A stretch of DNA of 64,000 nt from CAJWPI01 sp964635015. Lineage in GTDB: Bacteria > Pseudomonadota > Gammaproteobacteria > Magnimaribacterales > Magnimaribacteraceae. The stretch covers positions 46,052-110,051 of the forward strand of contig CAZWMS010000001.1 of NCBI GenBank assembly GCA_964635015.1. The letters run 5' to 3'. Positions 26,454-35,350 of the stretch are shown here, piece after piece. The notes below the pieces were generated by a model. That model ran no database searches, was not told where the DNA came from, and worked only from the letters and a program-made list of their open reading frames with translations. The position numbers were made by a program, and so were the translations under genes. Numbering within the stretch: the stretch's first letter is position 1; every line of letters begins with the position of its first letter.

Positions 26454-27671
26454 CTACAAATTAGTTTGTACCATAAACTTAATTAAACGCCTTGAGTTAT
26501 GATGATGATAATCATAAGCAATTTCTCCTGTAGAAGTAAGATTTGGGTAATTTGAAAATAGTTCTTTAAACATCACTTCTACTTGAGATCTCACTAAGGT
26601 AACACCTATACAATAGTGAGGACCTCGTCCAAAACTAATATTGTTTTCTTGATTTCTATTAATATTAAATTCATTAGGATTCTCAAAGGCTTCAGGATCT
26701 CTACCAGCGGTGGTCGATATAAGTTGTATCATTTGATTCTTATAAATTTTGTGGCCTTCAAGATCTATATCTTCAGTAGCATAACGGGCTAAACCAGTTT
26801 TTCCAGTACTTTGGTGTCTTAGGACCTCTGTTATAGCAGCCTGAATTAAATTTTGATTTTTGATAACCATTTGTAATTGATCGGGATGTTCAAGTAAAGC
26901 CTTTATTAAATATGAATGAAGATCGACAGCAGTATCTGACCCTGCAGCTAATACAGAACCCACCAGGGCACACATTTCCCAGTTATTCAGCTTATCCCCT
27001 TCTTCTTCAGCGAGTATTAAAGCGGACAAGAAATCTTCGCCAGGTTCTTTCTTCCTTTTTTCTATTAATTCATTGAGCATAGTAAGTCCTTCAGAAATAC
27101 CTGATGTAGCGTCCTTCCTTTCTTCTTCACTTAACATAGGATTTATTCCTCTTACGATTCCATAAGCAAGACTTCCAAAAATATCAAAGTATTTTTCTGG
27201 CACTCCTACAAGGCTTGCTATAGCTTGTGAAGGAATCTGCATAGCTATCTCTTTAGAAAAATTAAACTCTTTAACCTTACCTATTTCAGAGAATCTCTCT
27301 TTAACCAATAGAGTAAATTTCTTTTTCATATAATCCATTACCCTGGGAGAAAAAGCAGGAAGAGCTAACTTTCTTAATCTTAAATGATCAGTGCGGTTTA
27401 GAAAGAATAAATTATTGCTCATCAATTTTTCAAAAGTTGTTTTCTCTTCTTCAGGCTTCACACGCGGAGCATATTCCCACAAGTTAAAATCTGTAGAGAA
27501 TCGTCTATCTAAAAGACATTGTGCAATTCTTTTATTGCCGCTTATTAACCAACACTGCCATTTATCAAACCAAGCTATGGGGAATTCCCTTACTAACCGA
27601 TCTATGTAAGGGTGAGGATCATGAATAAATTCTTTTGAAGTAGGATCAAAAAATTCTTCTACTTTAGACAT
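26454..27671 (-). CDS. Cytochrome P450, bacterial class
   Basis: This 405-residue soluble P450 has the heme loop FGRGPHYCIG with Cys354, the I-helix LAAGSDTAV (oxygen-activating Asp-Thr) and the K-helix ExxR (EVLR). It is class I type, needing ferredoxin and reductase that are not nearby. It overlaps the upstream permease gene by 8 bases, so the two are coupled. Hydroxylation of a small hydrophobic compound taken up by that permease would be a simple model (inference). Length and motifs match CYP families of marine proteobacteria. Confidence 0.92.
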   Translation of the reverse strand: MSKVEEFFDPTSKEFIHDPHPYIDRLVREFPIAWFDKWQCWLISGNKRIAQCLLDRRFSTDFNLWEYAPRVKPEEEKTTFEKLMSNNLFFLNRTDHLRLRKLALPAFSPRVMDYMKKKFTLLVKERFSEIGKVKEFNFSKEIAMQIPSQAIASLVGVPEKYFDIFGSLAYGIVRGINPMLSEEERKDATSGISEGLTMLNELIEKRKKEPGEDFLSALILAEEEGDKLNNWEMCALVGSVLAAGSDTAVDLHSYLIKALLEHPDQLQMVIKNQNLIQAAITEVLRHQSTGKTGLARYATEDIDLEGHKIYKNQMIQLISTTAGRDPEAFENPNEFNINRNQENNISFGRGPHYCIGVTLVRSQVEVMFKELFSNYPNLTSTGEIAYDYHHHNSRRLIKFMVQTNL

Positions 27672-29016
27672 CTTTATCCTTAATTATTTTATTAGATTTT
27701 CCTCCCCACCCTACCATCAAAAGTATAACTACTAAACCAATAAGTAAAGCTTTACCTGGATCTTCTGGAAAAGAAATTATAAGGACTGCCATTGTAAGGC
27801 TTGCTCCTCTTTCAGCAGAAGTTTTTACAAGTGACATGGCTACTTGACAACAACCCATAGCAGTCAGAACCATAAATTGAGTAAAAATAATACCTTGTAA
27901 AGATACAAGAAATGTCATTAGAGGAACAACAAAATAAAACCAAGGAAATCCAAATGAAGTATATGAACCTATACCATCAAAAATTGAGTCCATTTCTTTT
28001 TTCCCTTTTTTCCATCTATCAATAATAATAATATGAGGTCCGGTAGCTAAAATACCTTGATAACTAAAAAATGGCGCAAAAATAGCTGAAATGACGTTGC
28101 GAATACCCATAGATAAATTTGTTCTATTAATATCAAAATGTTGAGGGTCATCAGGTCTGTCCTCCATGGCCTCTTTTGTAATTTCATTACCAGTTATAAT
28201 ATCTCCAAAACATATAATATAAGCAATTAGGGCAAGTGGGGCTGCTTGCAGAAAAAAACTTAAGTCTGGCCAGCCCTGTGAAATAGGAGATACTTTAAGA
28301 AATAAAGAAATAAAATCTATCTCAGCCCATCTCCATTGAGGAAAAAATTCTATCTCACCTAAAATATAACCAAGAGAACCAGCTACTACCATTCCTGGAA
28401 TTAGACCTAATGAAGCGATTCTTAGAAGAATAGCTCGATCTTTAGCATAAAATTGAAAAATTTTTGAATAAGATAAGAAAAGAGTTAAAAGAAGAGCCGT
28501 TATAATAGCTATTGGCTGTTCATTCATTAATTCAGGGCGATCAATAAAAATAGCTTTCAAAGCTGCTATGGCAGCACCCAAGATTATTCCAGCTTTTAAA
28601 GCATTGGGTATGGAGTTAATAATTTTAGGTCCAAATCCACTTATACCTAAAAAGAAAGAGATCAAAGCAAAATCTAAAGATAAAGCTATCATCATAGCAA
28701 GATTATCACTTGTAGAACCTAGACCCATTGGGGTAAAAAATGCTATGACTAAAGGAAAAACTGGAGTCATGAGCCCTACCATTAGGTTTTCTCCAAAAAT
28801 AAGAGGAGATGAAGCTGTAAGAAAGGTGCTTAAAAAAAGAAATGCTAAGGCCTCGTCTTCGGTTAGGCCAAACCAGTTTACAAGCATTGGTAAAAATAAC
28901 AGTGCAGCTGCAGATCCAGCTGTGACTCCTTGAATATACTCAGACCAGCTAAATTTTGTATGAATTAAAGGGATTCTTAAAGTAAAAGGTCCCCAAGGTA
29001 TTCCTTTCTTATCCAT
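27664..29016 (-). CDS. Multi-pass permease, NCS2-like (xanthine/uracil permease fold)
   Basis: This 450-residue membrane protein has about 12 hydrophobic segments. Its N-terminus (EYIQGVTAGSAAALLFLPM) and the IPNALKAGIILGAAIAALKAIF stretch resemble nucleobase-ascorbate (NCS2) transporters, though the match is remote and the usual QH motif is not obvious. It overlaps the P450 by 8 bases and follows the epoxide hydrolase-like gene, so the substrate may be that of the pathway rather than a nucleobase. SulP-type fold is the alternative. Confidence 0.6.
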   Translation of the reverse strand: MDKKGIPWGPFTLRIPLIHTKFSWSEYIQGVTAGSAAALLFLPMLVNWFGLTEDEALAFLFLSTFLTASSPLIFGENLMVGLMTPVFPLVIAFFTPMGLGSTSDNLAMMIALSLDFALISFFLGISGFGPKIINSIPNALKAGIILGAAIAALKAIFIDRPELMNEQPIAIITALLLTLFLSYSKIFQFYAKDRAILLRIASLGLIPGMVVAGSLGYILGEIEFFPQWRWAEIDFISLFLKVSPISQGWPDLSFFLQAAPLALIAYIICFGDIITGNEITKEAMEDRPDDPQHFDINRTNLSMGIRNVISAIFAPFFSYQGILATGPHIIIIDRWKKGKKEMDSIFDGIGSYTSFGFPWFYFVVPLMTFLVSLQGIIFTQFMVLTAMGCCQVAMSLVKTSAERGASLTMAVLIISFPEDPGKALLIGLVVILLMVGWGGKSNKIIKDKDV

Positions 29017-29023
29017 TTGAATT

Positions 29024-30010
29024 TCAGTCTAGTTTTCTTAGAAAATCTAAAATTATTTTGTTAACTTTCTCTGGGGCTTCTTGTTGAGTCCAATGACCTA
29101 TCCCTTCAAGTTCCTCTGCAACTAACAGGTTATCGTAATTTGAGCCTATCCTATCTATTAAACTTTGTTCGCTTGGTACAAAGAAATTAACTGGGTCTAG
29201 GGTGCCTGTAATAAAAAAAGCTGGTTGAGAAATAGTTTTAGGTAAATGAGATAGTTCATACCAGTCTATATTTTGAGCTCTATATCGATTTAAAGGGCCT
29301 CTCATCCCACTAATTTCAAATTGACTAACAAAATAGTCAATATCATCTTGACTTAACCAATCAGGTAAGTCATCAAAATCTTCCATACCCTCCAGAAAGG
29401 TTGAATCTGGACCTTTTTGAGGACTAAAACTACCCGCTCTTTTTTCTAGAGCTCTTGTCATACCTCTCCCATCACTGTTTATATAACAAAGTCTAAGAGA
29501 TGTTTGTAAATCAGCTTCGAATTCAGACTCTGCAACTCCTTCTTCTTGAAAATAAAGTTGATAGAAAAAACGATCTTTATAGATTTCCTTCCAAAGATCT
29601 ATAGCAGGCATTGGTCCTCTAGACATATAAGGAACAGACATGGTCCCAGTAGCTGAGATTATCTCCGGATGCAAGGCTGCTGTAGTTAATGCAATAGGTC
29701 CTCCCCAGTCATGACCCACTGTTATTGCGTTGTCATAACCTAATGCTGTAATAATACCTATAACATCAGCAACCATATTAAGCATCGTATATTCTTTTAT
29801 TGGGTGGGGTTTATCCGACTTACCATATCCTCTAACATCATAAGCAACTGCTTTAAATCCTTCTTCTGCTAAGGCAGGAAGTTGGTGACGATAGCTGTAC
29901 CAGCTCTCAGGCCAGCCATGGCAAAAAATAACCAATGGACCCTCTCCAATTGTTGCTAACCTAACATTTATTCCATTAGTACTGACTGTTTGAAAATCAA
30001 TTTTTTCCAT
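29024..30010 (-). CDS. Epoxide hydrolase-like alpha/beta hydrolase
   Basis: This 328-residue enzyme has the HGWPESWYSY oxyanion motif and nucleophile elbow VGHDWGGP, where the Asp replaces Ser as in epoxide hydrolases and haloalkane dehalogenases. The catalytic His is in GIGHWTQQEAP. HGWPE favours epoxide hydrolase. It would open epoxides, perhaps those made by the P450 or Rieske oxygenase of the same run. A fluoroacetate dehalogenase-like role cannot be ruled out. Confidence 0.85.
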   Translation of the reverse strand: MEKIDFQTVSTNGINVRLATIGEGPLVIFCHGWPESWYSYRHQLPALAEEGFKAVAYDVRGYGKSDKPHPIKEYTMLNMVADVIGIITALGYDNAITVGHDWGGPIALTTAALHPEIISATGTMSVPYMSRGPMPAIDLWKEIYKDRFFYQLYFQEEGVAESEFEADLQTSLRLCYINSDGRGMTRALEKRAGSFSPQKGPDSTFLEGMEDFDDLPDWLSQDDIDYFVSQFEISGMRGPLNRYRAQNIDWYELSHLPKTISQPAFFITGTLDPVNFFVPSEQSLIDRIGSNYDNLLVAEELEGIGHWTQQEAPEKVNKIILDFLRKLD

Positions 30011-30019
30011 AATATCTCT

Positions 30020-30502
30020 TTATTCTGGCTGACAATTAAAAACAGGTATATTTCTTTTGGTTCTCTTCTGATACTTATCGTAATCGGGATAGCAGGAACA
30101 TATCAGTGGCCAAAGCTCAGATTTTTTTTCATCATCTACTTGTTGAGCAACTAAAGATAACTTCTTGGAACCTACATAGGCAATAATCTCTGGATTTGCT
30201 TTTAGATTCCAATACCAAGTTGGATGAATATCAGCTCCGCCTAAAGAGGCTACGAGCACTACACCCTCTTCAAAAGGTACAAGCATTAAAGGAATGGATC
30301 TAATCTTTCCTGTTTTTACTCCTTTCATTTTAATAACACAAATCTCAGAACCATTTATAGTTTTCCATAAATAACCTCTAGAAAGCTTAAAAATAAAAGC
30401 TTGTGAGCGAGTGAAAAGCCTGAACATAAATTTACTTGTAGGATAAAGCCTTGGTGCTAGAGGTTTTTTATTAATTTTATTTTTTGATTCATCGTCAGTC
30501 AT
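30020..30502 (-). CDS. Deazaflavin (F420)-dependent nitroreductase-family protein (DUF385)
   Basis: This 160-residue protein matches the DDN / F420H2-dependent oxidoreductase split-barrel family: KTGKIRSIPLMLVPFEEGVVLVASLGG and HPTWYWNLKANPEI are its core motifs. The start is ATG 30500-30502; the longer frame would overlap the CDGSH gene. Family members reduce quinones, menaquinones or nitro compounds with F420H2. F420 is uncommon in gammaproteobacteria, so the cofactor may be different here (FMN or heme-like use is known in related split-barrel proteins). It is placed between epoxide hydrolase-like and CDGSH genes. Confidence 0.8.
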   Translation of the reverse strand: MTDDESKNKINKKPLAPRLYPTSKFMFRLFTRSQAFIFKLSRGYLWKTINGSEICVIKMKGVKTGKIRSIPLMLVPFEEGVVLVASLGGADIHPTWYWNLKANPEIIAYVGSKKLSLVAQQVDDEKKSELWPLICSCYPDYDKYQKRTKRNIPVFNCQPE

Positions 30503-30503
30503 C

Positions 30504-30731
30504 TTATTCTTTCTCCTCAATCCTAAGCTGTAGCTTACCATTATCTCTAGAGATAAATATCTTTTGATCTTTATGAAACCACATGCGAATGGGTAAACTA
30601 CCAACTATTTCTTTATGAGATCCATCACACAAAGGTTGTTTATTACTAAGACCACAGCTACACCAAGAATACCTTTTATTAGCTTCAACAAATATGTATT
30701 TTTCCTTAATTATTTCTTTTCTCTCTTTCAC
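30504..30731 (-). CDS. CDGSH iron-sulfur domain protein
   Basis: This 75-residue protein contains the pattern CSCGLSNKQPLCDGSH, which gives the three Cys and one His ligands of a CDGSH [2Fe-2S] cluster. The start is taken as GTG 30729-30731, which has AAGG eight bases upstream; a TTG at 30747-30749 lacks a ribosome site. CDGSH proteins pass electrons or clusters. As first gene of the minus-strand catabolic run it could supply electrons to the P450 or Rieske enzyme, but this is speculation. Confidence 0.85.
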   Translation of the reverse strand: MKERKEIIKEKYIFVEANKRYSWCSCGLSNKQPLCDGSHKEIVGSLPIRMWFHKDQKIFISRDNGKLQLRIEEKE

Positions 30732-30843
30732 GAAGATTACCTTAAACAAAAATTCTATGTCGTACCAGAAAGAAGTATAAGAATTTAATTTTATAACTCA
30801 TGAGTAGATTGGGTAAAATAGAAACATTAGAGAGATTGAAAAG

Positions 30844-31518
30844 ATGAATAATGACTTATATCTAGAGCAAATTAAATTAGGGCCTATGGAAAACTTTGTC
30901 TATTTAATAGGCTCAAAAAGTACACGTGAGGTAAGCGTGGTAGACCCCGCATGGGAAATTAGCTTTTTACTAAAACATTTAGAAGAAAAAGATCTAAAGT
31001 TATCATCTATTTTAGTTACACATTACCATCCTGATCACATTGGAGGTGGATTTGCTGGTCAATCTATAGAAGGAATTGCTGAACTAATGGAAAAAGAACC
31101 TGTAAGGATTTATACCAATAAACATGAAGCAGAAGGGGTAAAAAAAGTTACGGGTGTATCAGATGTTGATCTAGTCAAGGTAGAATCTGGGGACCACTTA
31201 AAAATAGGAGAAAATGATATAGAATTTCTTCACACACCTGGACATACTCCTGGTTCTCAATGTTTCAAAGTTAATAATAATCTTATATCGGGTGATACTT
31301 TATTTATACAAGGCTGTGGAAGAGTAGATTTACCGGGTTCTGATTCTGAACAAATGTATCACAGCTTAAAGCATCTTTCGTCTTTACCAGATGAAACAAT
31401 GCTTTATCCAGGTCATCACTATAGTGAAGAAGAGTTCTCAACCCTAGGAGAAATAAAGGAAACAAATGTTTATTTGAAAATCTCTGATCTAGAAACCTGG
31501 AAACAACTTATGGGATAA
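30844..31518 (+). CDS. Metallo-beta-lactamase-fold hydrolase, glyoxalase II-like
   Basis: This 224-residue MBL-fold enzyme has the metal site THYHPDHIGG (HxHxDH), then HTPGHTPGS, the bridging Asp in SGDTLF and the late His in YPGHHYS. These are the ligands of a binuclear metal site. Glyoxalase II-type thioester hydrolysis or persulfide dioxygenation are typical for this size. It is divergent from the CDGSH gene; the 94-112 bases between would hold both promoters. A substrate cannot be read out. Confidence 0.87.
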   Translation: MNNDLYLEQIKLGPMENFVYLIGSKSTREVSVVDPAWEISFLLKHLEEKDLKLSSILVTHYHPDHIGGGFAGQSIEGIAELMEKEPVRIYTNKHEAEGVKKVTGVSDVDLVKVESGDHLKIGENDIEFLHTPGHTPGSQCFKVNNNLISGDTLFIQGCGRVDLPGSDSEQMYHSLKHLSSLPDETMLYPGHHYSEEEFSTLGEIKETNVYLKISDLETWKQLMG

Positions 31519-31555
31519 TTGGCACTGCTTTAAGTTTATTATTTTTTCTTAAAGC

Positions 31556-31631
31556 TGGAGCGGGTAACCGGAATCGAACCGGTATCATCAGCTTGGAAGG
31601 CTGAGGTAATAAGCCGTTATACGATACCCGC
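31556..31631 (-). tRNA. tRNA-Gly (anticodon UCC)
   Basis: A 76-base tRNA folds into a full cloverleaf: the acceptor stem starts GCGGGTA, the anticodon UCC lies at 31595-31597 (complement), the T-loop is GGTTCGATTCC and the CCA end is encoded at 31556-31558. It closely resembles E. coli tRNA-Gly(UCC), with one extra base in the D-loop. A sigma-70-like promoter lies 15-50 bases upstream. Confidence 0.97.
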
Positions 31632-31645
31632 TTTAAACTGAATGC

Positions 31646-31681
31646 GAATTATACAGAATTAGTATTTGGATGTTGAAGTAA
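31646..31681 (-). promoter_or_regulatory. Promoter of tRNA-Gly; copy 1 of a 36-bp near-identical element
   Basis: On the minus strand a perfect -10 box TATAAT (31648-31653) is preceded by an 18-base spacer and a weak -35 box TTCAAC (31672-31677). Transcription would begin about 8 bases before the mature tRNA-Gly 5' end. The same 36-bp element, with three mismatches, lies at 39719-39754 upstream of the glycan operon. Confidence 0.7.
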
Positions 31682-31837
31682 GGGAGGTTCTTTTCATCTC
31701 AACAAATAAACATTTCTTAAAGATGACAAAACTCGTAGAACTTAAAATTTAAAGCCTTTCCCCACAAGAGTACTTGTGCAACTAACTAGAAGCAAAGTTA
31801 GAAAGGAAAACATAAGTAGTCTAATTAGATCAATATT

Positions 31838-32401
31838 CTACTTTAAAGGTTTAGTAGTTTCTAACGGCACCATTACGTGCACGAATTCATTGTCTTTCCA
31901 CATGACATAGGGACCCCCAGCATAAGGATCAGTTGGTAGATCACTCATCAAACTTTCTGGCATTAAAAGCATAAGATGTGGTCCTTCTGCTACCCAGGTA
32001 CCTTTAGATTTATCAAGATTGGACGGGTCATCATTATCAACAGGTATATCTCCAACTAACATATAAGAAGTCCCAAAAGATTCATTCTCTGAGTTATATG
32101 GAGTTTTCTCCATATAAGCTTTCAACCATTTTTGCCAAGCTTGATCAACGCACATAGGATTCACATTTTCATTGGGTGGCGTTCCTGGCATACAAGTCCA
32201 GCTATTGGAACCTTTCCTTAGAACTTTCCCTTTAGAATCAAGAATGGTGGCTTTAGAACTCACGTTTCTAGGAGCAGCAGACATCGCAATATCTATAATT
32301 TCTTGATCAGAATATCCTGTTTTTTGTAAAGTTTCATGATGTGCACTATGTATCAAAGGTGCACATAAGAAACTTAAAGTTAATATAAATTTGAAGTACA
32401 T
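31838..32401 (-). CDS. Secreted hypothetical protein
   Basis: This 187-residue protein has a clear signal peptide (about residues 1-19, cut after IHSA). The mature protein holds two Cys (CMPGTPP and MCVDQAW regions), which could form a disulfide in the periplasm, and a Pro/Asp-rich C-terminal half (GPYVMWKDNEFVHVMVPLE). I do not recognise a family. It lies between tRNA-Gly and a decayed gene for another secreted protein, in the plastic region. Confidence 0.7.
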   Translation of the reverse strand: MYFKFILTLSFLCAPLIHSAHHETLQKTGYSDQEIIDIAMSAAPRNVSSKATILDSKGKVLRKGSNSWTCMPGTPPNENVNPMCVDQAWQKWLKAYMEKTPYNSENESFGTSYMLVGDIPVDNDDPSNLDKSKGTWVAEGPHLMLLMPESLMSDLPTDPYAGGPYVMWKDNEFVHVMVPLETTKPLK

Positions 32402-32428
32402 ACTTCCCTCCTTAAAAAATTTTCTTCT

Positions 32429-32945
32429 TTAAATTATACACAAATACTTCTTAGATGATGTGTTCTGTCTTGGAGAAACTTCAAAGAGCCAAACATTCTT
32501 AGGTTCTTTATCTGGTTTTGGAGGTGCTCTATTGGGAAACTTTATAGTTAAATACTATCCTATCTCCTTAATGTTGGCGTCCTTCTCGATCAAAGATAGT
32601 CTTACGGAATAAATATTATTACCAACCTATCCTTACTCTATTGTCTTCTAGAGCGTATTGGGTCCATTTCTTGGTGTGGCCTTCCTATGAAGGAATGATT
32701 AATTTACCATCTCTAATAAAGCACACAGTGGTCACTGAGTGAGGATTTCCTGGATTGGTCTCTAGCTTGATAGTTGGATATTCGTTTGTGAAAAGCCAGT
32801 TTTCAGGATAGGTAAATTCTTCTCCCGATAAATGCTTACCCGAAATCATCATGATCGGGTCTGTCCTGAAAGCATCTGCTGTACCAAAAATTAAAACTAG
32901 AACTAAGGACGGCAATCCAATGTACTTTACTAATCTGTTTTTCAT
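32429..32945 (-). pseudogene. Decayed gene for a secreted protein of about 170 residues
   Basis: The first 86 codons read as an intact secreted protein with a signal peptide (cut near GTADA) ending at TAG 32685-32687. Beyond that stop the same frame reads on sensibly (EGHTKKWTQYALEDNRVRI) to 32621; there the frame shifts by one base and continues (VGNNIYSVRLSLIEKDANI), meets a second TAG at 32555-32557, and runs on as FPNRAPPKPDKEPKNVWLFEV to TAA 32429-32431. Two nonsense codons and one frameshift indicate an inactivated gene. A truncated 86-residue product could still be made. Confidence 0.75.
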
Positions 32946-33020
32946 TTACTTAATTTGAAATGGAACGTATTGTAAAGGTTAAAAAAGCTGTTTATGAAAA
33001 GTTACCAAACAATCTTTTAT

Positions 33021-34121
33021 TTAACAACTATCAATTAATTCTTGATATTTCTTTCCAATAGTTTCAAGTGAGAAATCTTTTGATCTACTTATTAATTTGT
33101 CTTTATTGACTGGGTTATCTAAGGCTTTATTCATTAATTTTGCTAGATTTTCCGGATTGTCTACTTTAGAAAGATATCCTAATTCTCCATTATTTAGTAT
33201 TTCTCTAGGGCCTGATTGACAATCTGTAGACACAACATTTACTCCAACTGATAAAGCTTCAGCAATTACAACCCCAAATCCTTCATAATCTGAAGACAAA
33301 ACGAATAAATCAGATTTTCTCAAATAAGGAATAGGATCCTTTACCCATCCTGCAAGATATATGGTATCTTCTAGGCCTTCTTTTTTTATTAGGGATTCTA
33401 TGGAAGCCCTTTCAGTACCATCCCCAAGAATTATTGCTTTCAGTCTATAAGAATAATTTTTTTTAAAATGACTAATTGCTTTTATAAGGTTAATGAAATT
33501 TTTTTGCTTCTTTAATTCCCCGATGCTAATAATTTTTTTATCCTTGGAGTTGATCCAGTTAGCAATATCAATGGAATCTTCAATTATTTTTGATTCTCCT
33601 TCTCCTAATGAAGGAAGAGGATTATATATAACCTCTATTTTTGACCTCTTTACTCCCTTAGAAATTAAATCTTCTTTTACTCCCTCAGATACTGTAACAA
33701 TATGATGGGCAAACCTATAAAAAATTGAAATAGAGATTTTTTGAAGACTCCGAAAGAGATATTTTTTTGATTTAAACTCCTGGGATAAATTGCAATGCTC
33801 TACAAATACTAGTTTTAATTTTGAAAATAGTAAAATAAATGAAGAGATAATAGTTAGAGGCCAAACATTTGAGATTAAACAATCAATGTCCTTGCTTTTA
33901 ACAAACCTAATCAGGGGAAGAATTGCATTCCTTAATTTTGTTTTATTTAAGGATATAACTTTTATTTTTGGATTAATAATGTGACTTAAATCATTTTTAT
34001 CAGCTACCGTCAATAGAATTACTTCTCTATTCTTCTTCACAAAATAGTTTGCTAAATAAATAACGACCCTTTCTGCTCCACCTGTTTTTAGATCATAAAT
34101 AAAGAAACAAATTGATTGCAT
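33021..34121 (-). CDS. Glycosyltransferase family 4
   Basis: This retaining GT-B glycosyltransferase of about 366 residues has the N-terminal KTGGAERVV motif that binds acceptor, and the C-terminal nucleotide-sugar site EGFGVVIAEALSVGVNVVSTD, with the EX7E pair. It probably adds a sugar to a lipid-linked glycan on the cytoplasmic face. The start is ATG 34119-34121; a TTG at 34160 would overlap the WbpG stop by four bases. It is last gene of the glycan operon. Confidence 0.85.
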   Translation of the reverse strand: MQSICFFIYDLKTGGAERVVIYLANYFVKKNREVILLTVADKNDLSHIINPKIKVISLNKTKLRNAILPLIRFVKSKDIDCLISNVWPLTIISSFILLFSKLKLVFVEHCNLSQEFKSKKYLFRSLQKISISIFYRFAHHIVTVSEGVKEDLISKGVKRSKIEVIYNPLPSLGEGESKIIEDSIDIANWINSKDKKIISIGELKKQKNFINLIKAISHFKKNYSYRLKAIILGDGTERASIESLIKKEGLEDTIYLAGWVKDPIPYLRKSDLFVLSSDYEGFGVVIAEALSVGVNVVSTDCQSGPREILNNGELGYLSKVDNPENLAKLMNKALDNPVNKDKLISRSKDFSLETIGKKYQELIDSC

Positions 34122-34156
34122 TGCTGATTCTTTATTCAAGTTCTTTTCAGCTTTGA

Positions 34157-35287
34157 TCAAGGAGAACTCATATAATCTGAGAAATATCTTTTATAAAATC
34201 TGTACATAAATTTTAATTTCTTTTCGTTATTTGGGTAATCTTTGTAGGACTTGGGTTCTTCTTGCATTATTTCCTCAAACTCTTTTAATGTTATTCCAAG
34301 TTTCTTTGAAACATACTCTTTTTCAGTTTCTATTTTCTCAGGATCGTAGGACCTCTTTCTCAGTTCTTCTATGGCATGTTCTCTTGTTATTTCTCCAGTG
34401 CATATTTGAGTAGAGAAAGTTGCTCTCCTATAATCAAGATTAAATTTAACTGGTTGTATATAGGATTGAACAAAGCGAGTGTAAACTGACTCATGATGCT
34501 TGCCACCGTAATTTTTCCAGGCTACTTTGTCTTCAAGGGTTTTAATAGCATTTTCTTTGCTGTAAGGAAGGTAATTTAGAAGATATATTATTCTGATTTT
34601 TCTAATAAGTTTGTAGAAAATTTCTCTCTTGTATTCAAAAGTTGGAAAAGATTTAAGACTCCTCTTACCAAATCTTTTTTGGATTGTTTTAAGTAACTTC
34701 AAATCCTTAGGGTCATAGAACCATAGATCTGGCAGTATACCTTCAGTAGCTAGATTTCCGCCGCCAATAATAAATTTAATATTGTTCTCAGAAGCAACCT
34801 TATGTAGAACTCCAGTAATAGCGACATCAGTAGGTATCTCCACCTCAACAATTGATGACTTTAAGACTGATAATTGTATATCTTTAAATTCTTCCCAATT
34901 TAAAACATAACTTTGATAATCAATATTAAGTTTGTTACATACATTTTTTATATTGTTAACGGACTCTTCAGAATTCCAGCCGTTATCCATATGCACTGCT
35001 AGAGGTGTTAGACCTAATTGTACGGCCTTATAAGCTACATAACTGCTATCTATGCCTCCACTCAAGCCTACTAAACAGTCATATTTCTTTTTTCCTTTAG
35101 TTTTCTTAATTTTATTTACAATTATCTCCAATTTTTTATCACTTTCCTCTCCTTGATAGACCCCTTCCTTATATTTGTTAAGAAAGTCAACGCAATGATT
35201 GCAATTTCCTTTTTCATCAAAAAAGATTCCTGGATCAGAAGTATCCATGACACATCGTTTACAAATTTGATAGATTTTTTTAGTCAT
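34157..35287 (-). CDS. wbpG: N-acetyl sugar amidotransferase, WbpG/PseA-like
   Basis: This 376-residue ATP-pyrophosphatase-type amidotransferase has two CxxC pairs (Cys9/12, Cys29/32), a probable zinc ribbon, followed by the PP-loop VGLSGGIDSSY (about residues 73-83). This order is the N-acetyl sugar amidotransferase family (TIGR03573). The enzyme activates an N-acetyl group with ATP and replaces its oxygen with ammonia to form an acetamidino sugar. HisF2 and HisH2 directly upstream would supply the ammonia, as in the Pseudomonas aeruginosa B-band LPS locus. Confidence 0.88.
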   Translation of the reverse strand: MTKKIYQICKRCVMDTSDPGIFFDEKGNCNHCVDFLNKYKEGVYQGEESDKKLEIIVNKIKKTKGKKKYDCLVGLSGGIDSSYVAYKAVQLGLTPLAVHMDNGWNSEESVNNIKNVCNKLNIDYQSYVLNWEEFKDIQLSVLKSSIVEVEIPTDVAITGVLHKVASENNIKFIIGGGNLATEGILPDLWFYDPKDLKLLKTIQKRFGKRSLKSFPTFEYKREIFYKLIRKIRIIYLLNYLPYSKENAIKTLEDKVAWKNYGGKHHESVYTRFVQSYIQPVKFNLDYRRATFSTQICTGEITREHAIEELRKRSYDPEKIETEKEYVSKKLGITLKEFEEIMQEEPKSYKDYPNNEKKLKFMYRFYKRYFSDYMSSP

Positions 35288-35350
35288 TTATATTTAACTG
35301 AGTAAAAGAACTGGATGGCAAGAAATTTCCCCAATTCTACCAAAAAATAT

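Noticed and set aside
28568..28933. Open + strand frame of 121 codons
   Set aside because: Antisense to the permease; charged and Pro-rich composition mirrors membrane helices on the other strand.
31527..31555. Eight-base inverted repeat GCTTTAAG/CTTAAAGC after the MBL gene
   Set aside because: No U-run follows on either strand, so it is not called a terminator; it may be the 3' trailer hairpin of tRNA-Gly.
31556..31681. tRNA-Gly as phage or island attachment site
   Set aside because: The repeated 36-bp element is on the 5' side of the tRNA and is its promoter; no repeat of the tRNA 3' end and no integrase were found in the window.
32555..32687. Amber codons read as amino acids (recoding)
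   Set aside because: A frameshift between the two TAG codons and normal TAG use as stops in other genes argue for simple decay.
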